From Akkermansia sp. (GTDB lineage: Bacteria > Verrucomicrobiota > Verrucomicrobiia > Verrucomicrobiales > Akkermansiaceae), in assembly GCA_024405435.1 (NCBI GenBank), contig JAKSOU010000017.1:1-46766 (forward strand): DNA of 46,766 nucleotides. Reading direction: 5' to 3'. Under the pieces are notes generated by a model. It was not told the DNA's origin and made no database searches. It saw only the letters and a program-made list of their open reading frames with translations. Below, piece by piece: positions 44,101 through 46,766 of this stretch (position 1 is the first letter of the stretch; each line of letters opens with the position of its first letter). Both the position numbers and the translations under genes were made by a program.

Positions 44101-46466
44101 GCATGACCGGGGATGCCACCATGGGCAACGGCGCGCTCGATAACGGCCTCTACGTGGAGGGCGGCAAGAAACTCACCCTTTGCGGCAACTTCAACGGCAC
44201 CGCAGAGATCACCCTGGGAAATGCCGCCACGCTGGATATGGGCGGCTACAGGGTCAACAAGGCCGTGGTCCTGCAAGGCGCCGCCACCCTTTCCAACGGT
44301 ACCATCGGCGGTACCCTGCGCCTCAACGACCGCGTGGCCTTCACTTGGTCCGGCGATGACCTCGAACTCGCCGGAGGCGCCGCATTGGGAGCCGGCTCCC
44401 GGCTTGACCTGGGCACCCATGCCATCAACAACGTCTCGGTCTCCGGCATCGGAGCCACCATCAGCAACGGTACCGTCAGGGGCACACTCTCCCTGCAGGA
44501 AGATGCCGCCTTCGCATGGAACGACGACAAATTGAAAATCGAGGGTGGCATCACAATGGGTCTGGACTCCATTTTGGACCTGGGTGGCCATACCGTAGGC
44601 GATGTGACATTGAACGACGACGCCGACATTTTCAACGGCACCATCAGCGGCTCGCTCACCCTGAAAGAGGATGCCTCCTTCACCTGGTTCGACGAGGACC
44701 TGGAGCTCCTCGGGCGCGTCGATGTGGGGAAGGACGCCGAGTTTGACCTGTGCGGCAGAACCATCGACGCGGATGTTGCCGTCGGCATCAGGTCAGAGAT
44801 ATCGGGTGGCGGTACCATTGCCGGCAACCTCATTCTGTCGGGGTCCACCACTTTCACCTGGGCCGACAAGGGGCTGCATCTCGGAGGGAACGTCATCCTT
44901 ATGCGTTGGGCCCAGTTCGACATGGGCGGCCAAACCCTCAAGGGAGATGTCGTCATCACCGCCGCCGATGAACCCGGCAAGATATACGGTGCCGGCACCA
45001 TCGGCGGCAATCTGGTCCTGGGGGACGGCATCTTCTTCTCCTGGTCCAACAAAGACCTGAACATCGGCGGCGTCGTCGCGGGCTCCGGCTCCGACATTGA
45101 CCTGAACGGCAGAACCATCGGCAATGCCACCCTCACCGCCAACAATTCCCTCGTCCGCAACGGCACCGTCAGCGGCTGCTTCTCCCTGGGGGACGGCGTC
45201 TCCTACACCTGGGGCAGTCTCAATGGCCTGAACATCACCGGAACCGTCGCCCTGCACAGCGGTGCCGCGCTGAACCTGAACGGCCAAACCCTGCAGAACA
45301 CCGTGAGGCTGGAAGGCAGCGCCGCCTCCCTCGCCAACGGCACGCTCAACGGCAACCTCATCCTGGCGGAAGGCGTCTCCTTCACCTGGTCCGCCAACGA
45401 CCTCAAAATCCAGGGCGGCGTCGTCTTGAAAGACAGGTCAGAGCTGAACCTGGCCGGCCACGCGCTTGACAGGCCCGCCATCCTGGAAGGCTCCGCCATC
45501 ATCGGCGGCGGCGCAATCAACACCAACCTCTCCGTCGGCTCCGGCAAGACCCTCACCCTGAGCGCCAACCTGCAGGGCACTGCAGATATCGCCATCGATG
45601 ACGGTGCCCTGGAGCTCGGCAACTACACCTGGTCCAAGTCCGGCTCAAGCATGGAGGGCACGCGCGAGCTCTACACCATGCAGGGTATCGCAGAGCCGGG
45701 TACCGGCGAGGTCAAGGGCTCCATCGGCGGCCATGCCAAGGCTGACTCCTCCGGCCTGGCCGGCGCCGGTCAGGCCAACCGCGTGCAGATGCAGGGCGTC
45801 CTCCTCTCCACCCACGCCAATTTCACCCTGAGCCACGCGGATGTCGGTGCCTCCGTCATCGACATCGGCAAGGGCACCACCATGTACCTGGTGGATGTGA
45901 ACATCAGGCCGGACTCCCGCATCACGGATGATGCCGCCGTCCTCAACATGAAGGACACCCGCGCCTGGCTGGAGCAGGATGTCAACACCTCCGCTATTGG
46001 AACCGAAACCTTGGGCGCCGATACCCCGCTCCTGATGTGCGGCAACAACTCCAAATCCATCACCCTCTCCGCGGGCAGCACCGGCGTCAACCTCTCCTGC
46101 GATATGTTCAACTACGTCACCCTCGACGGTACCAACCTCTGGCTGGACATGACCGACATCGCCCAGAAGGGCACCTTCAAGGACAGCATCTACTTCACCC
46201 TGAAGTTTGATAGCAAGGACCCCTCCCAGGAGGGCGCAAAGGCCTTGGTGAACACAGGCAACCTCTCGGTCACCGTCAAGCTGGACGGTGCCAGCTACAC
46301 CACCGAGGCCTACTACAATCCCAACGAGCTGGTGGGCGGATTGGCTCCCCGCCTCTACTTCGTCCTGCCCGCAGGCCCCGAACCCGCTCCCGTGCCGGAA
46401 CCCGGCACCGGCGCTCTTTCCCTGCTGGCGCTGGGACTGCTGGCAAGCCGCCGCCGGAGGCGCTAA
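41190..46466 (+). CDS. Giant 56-residue-repeat surface protein with PEP-CTERM anchor (1758 aa)
   Basis: Predicted secreted, anchored surface protein. The start at 41190 gives the signal peptide MKKTLFLTHILTAFIACSG (cleavage near residue 23, LHA-Q); an upstream in-frame ATG at 41091 lies on the promoter and is rejected. Residues about 25-137 form a non-repeated N-terminal segment with no enzyme motif that I recognise. Residues 138-1452 are about 23 tandem units of mostly 56-57 residues. Each reads roughly KTLTLxGxLxGxG..LxxxxxLxLGGxxL..AVxLxGSATIGxGxxxGxLxVxGG, or has the variant opening (V/T)SYTW. The periodic Gly and Leu pattern suggests a very regular beta-solenoid, about three coils per unit. 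A non-repeated stretch (1470-1720) follows, then PVPEPGTGALSLLALGLLAS and an Arg run: a PEP-CTERM signal. There is no protease domain, unlike the other two giants. Function unknown; adhesin or surface-layer-like roles are guesses. Confidence 0.85.
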   Translation: MKKTLFLTHILTAFIACSGFLHAQEENSPRELKGNQTYNMIADEKFALYVTGQNNWIRMDNQHRTHVTFTYQNPTAIVNGELSLEKVKIGPDMGNEKWEMGANSRLNLGGTDAALVWFKVTGPSAEINNGVINLWEGQSYTLGGNLGGTAGIVLKDNSRLDLGGKTLTNPMTIDSSATIGNGSYNGALVVKGDKTLTLCGNLGGTGNLTLNDNARLDLGTHTLDKALTLDGSAIIGNGAYNGALAVKGGKTLILSADLGGTGNITLGDNAKLNLNGYSISKAIDWNVNSGIEGEGIIRGNLILRDNTSYTWNNTAVQIVGNVVLGAGSMFELKGQSIGSATLTASNSVISNANIVGTFALGDGVSYTWSSDALYICGDVSLGDKAALNLGGHVLDNAVSMKGAATLGSGTLNGTLSMGGGKTLNLGGNLSGSGTIAMAANDVLNLGGFELGTAVAVNGSATIGNGWFHGALSVAANQTLSLNADVKGTGSVTLGNDAKLDLGGKTLGCAVSLEGSATIGGGRLNGSLTVDGGETLTLSSSLSGEGAITLDNAAELDLDRFVLEKAVVLEGSATIGDGTYHGTLTVHGGATLTLSDNLGGNGGVTMEEGSRLQLNDDGSGNTLSKEVSATGNVHIGGGSIDGTVYVDAGKTLTLCGELGGNHDVVLGEASVLNLAGHKLNKAVTLAGTTATVSGGEMNAALNVGANKTFSLSGDLRGGDVVALGESSVLNLNGHTLGKGIRLDGSASMSGGIHNGDVEVRFDKTLTLGGDLSGTGTVILQGGTALNLADNILNKNVTLDGSATIGGGTINGAVNVRSTRTLTLGGDLDGANVLTLQEYSKMLLGGHVLTKSVCSVGEVTMSNGTLDAAVEILGTDVDRRNCRLLLDGVAIGSHATFTMWNNAVLDLGGKEVRLDRFTLKGTSSVVGGGGKLLVESGDAVRLGSTLYAQSVDLEVRGGTLDFGGKTLAAKSARMTGDATMGNGALDNGLYVEGGKKLTLCGNFNGTAEITLGNAATLDMGGYRVNKAVVLQGAATLSNGTIGGTLRLNDRVAFTWSGDDLELAGGAALGAGSRLDLGTHAINNVSVSGIGATISNGTVRGTLSLQEDAAFAWNDDKLKIEGGITMGLDSILDLGGHTVGDVTLNDDADIFNGTISGSLTLKEDASFTWFDEDLELLGRVDVGKDAEFDLCGRTIDADVAVGIRSEISGGGTIAGNLILSGSTTFTWADKGLHLGGNVILMRWAQFDMGGQTLKGDVVITAADEPGKIYGAGTIGGNLVLGDGIFFSWSNKDLNIGGVVAGSGSDIDLNGRTIGNATLTANNSLVRNGTVSGCFSLGDGVSYTWGSLNGLNITGTVALHSGAALNLNGQTLQNTVRLEGSAASLANGTLNGNLILAEGVSFTWSANDLKIQGGVVLKDRSELNLAGHALDRPAILEGSAIIGGGAINTNLSVGSGKTLTLSANLQGTADIAIDDGALELGNYTWSKSGSSMEGTRELYTMQGIAEPGTGEVKGSIGGHAKADSSGLAGAGQANRVQMQGVLLSTHANFTLSHADVGASVIDIGKGTTMYLVDVNIRPDSRITDDAAVLNMKDTRAWLEQDVNTSAIGTETLGADTPLLMCGNNSKSITLSAGSTGVNLSCDMFNYVTLDGTNLWLDMTDIAQKGTFKDSIYFTLKFDSKDPSQEGAKALVNTGNLSVTVKLDGASYTTEAYYNPNELVGGLAPRLYFVLPAGPEPAPVPEPGTGALSLLALGLLASRRRRR
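41601..45545 (+). repeat. About 23 in-frame tandem repeats of 168-171 bases
   Basis: Unit starts are marked by KTLTL/QTLSL/ETLTL or SYTW/SFTW openings. Counted units run 56, 56, 57, 57, 57, 56, 56, 56, 60, 57, 56, 56, about 62, 57, 56, 56, 57, 56, 58, 61, 56, 59 and 57 residues. The KTLTL-type and SYTW-type units fall in blocks: SYTW types at units 4-5 and 17-23, KTLTL types mostly at 1-3, 6-13 and 16. Confidence 0.85.
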
Positions 46467-46501
46467 TTTACAATTGACGATTTACGATTTACAATTTGGA
46501 A
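46467..46501 (+). repeat. Heptamer-array element, copy 4
   Basis: TTTACAA, TTGACGA, TTTACGA, TTTACAA, TTTGGAA, beginning at the base right after the TAA stop of the third giant gene. It is followed by a GCGGCG/CGCCGC hairpin segment, as seen beside copy 2. Confidence 0.88.
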
Positions 46502-46531
46502 AGTTAGGCGCGGCGTTCGCCGCACGGGCAA

Positions 46532-46565
46532 CAAGGCCCCTGCGCTGGAAGGTGCAGGGGCCTTG
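46532..46565 (+). terminator. Strong hairpin after the third giant gene
   Basis: Perfect 12-bp stem CAAGGCCCCTGC / GCAGGGGCCTTG with a 10-base loop (46544-46553). There is no long T run directly after, only TCTTTT about 12 bases on, so it may act as a terminator or as a 3'-end stabiliser. Confidence 0.65.
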
Positions 46566-46602
46566 TAGCGCGCAAATCTTTTCGGGGACTATGATTTTTA
46601 TC

Positions 46603-46631
46603 TCGCAAAGGGTGGGGAAATGTGTTAGATT
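46603..46631 (+). promoter_or_regulatory. Possible promoter of the right-edge gene
   Basis: -35-like TCGCAA (46603-46608), 17-base spacer, -10 TAGATT (46626-46631). The -10 ends 14 bases before the ATG, so the leader would be very short and would cut into the AAGGA ribosome site at 46634-46638. Confidence 0.45.
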
Positions 46632-46645
46632 GTAAGGAACGACCA

Positions 46646-46766
46646 ATGAGCGACACATCCTATATCTACGATAATGTGGAGGCGTACCTGGGCCTGGCGG
46701 CTGAGCAGGCGAGCCCTTCCGTGTATCTGGGAACCGGGTTGCAGCCCTACCTGATGCAGGCCCCGG
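46646..46766 (+). CDS. Unidentified protein, N-terminal 40 codons only
   Basis: An open frame from the ATG at 46646 to the window edge, starting MSDTSYIYDNVEAYLGLAAE. It is supported by an AAGGA ribosome site 7 bases upstream and the -10 box before it. There is no signal peptide or membrane segment in the visible part, so it is probably cytosolic. I do not recognise the family from 40 residues. Confidence 0.6.
   Translation, partial: MSDTSYIYDNVEAYLGLAAEQASPSVYLGTGLQPYLMQAP

Noticed and set aside
41601..45545. CRISPR or non-coding satellite explanation for the 168-base periodicity
   Set aside because: The repeat is in frame and conserved at the protein level while the DNA differs between units; there are no short identical repeats with unique spacers.

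Overview
The window looks like chromosomal DNA from a gut Verrucomicrobiota bacterium, most likely Akkermansia or a close relative. Evidence: three giant secreted proteins end in a PEP-CTERM tail of the Akkermansia type (PEPATSTLSLLALAALAA plus a run of Arg); there is a GH35 beta-galactosidase with a signal peptide, a sulfatase remnant, a type III glutamine synthetase and an LptD-type LPS export porin. G+C is high with strong GC bias at third codon positions. Several promoters have a TAGANT-like -10 box. Species level cannot be fixed from sequence reading alone.

Layout. (1) 1-4200 is a decaying accessory island: an IS5-type transposase running off the left edge, an AT-richer membrane acyltransferase, a broken tyrosine-recombinase integrase, short repeats and palindromes, and the 3' end of a sulfatase. 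(2) 4219-6126 (minus) is a GH35 beta-galactosidase, divergent from the next block. (3) 6255-32630 holds two tandem paralogous giants of 3383 and 5356 residues. Each has a signal peptide, an N-terminal S6-type (IgA1-protease/SPATE-like) serine protease domain with a complete His/Asp/Ser triad, a very long predicted beta-helical passenger and a PEP-CTERM anchor where classical S6 proteins have an autotransporter barrel. (4) 32664-35028 has tRNA-Ser(GGA) with its own promoter and terminator, then glnN. (5) 35059-40906 (minus) is an apparent operon: an OlsF-like bifunctional acyltransferase, lptD, and a NAD-synthetase-family protein that has lost its catalytic residues in both domains. (6) 41190-46466 is a third PEP-CTERM giant (1758 residues) built almost wholly of about 23 copies of a 56-57-residue repeat, with inverted copies of a heptamer-array element on either side. 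(7) A new unidentified gene starts at 46646 and runs off the right edge.

How it fits together. Most intact genes serve the cell envelope or what lies just outside it: sugar release by GH35, large anchored surface proteins that may cut host or bacterial proteins, LPS export and, by inference, aminolipid synthesis. The most unusual features are the S6 protease / PEP-CTERM architecture without a barrel, the NadE-like pseudoenzyme in the lptD operon, and the repeat-built giant flanked by inverted heptamer arrays.
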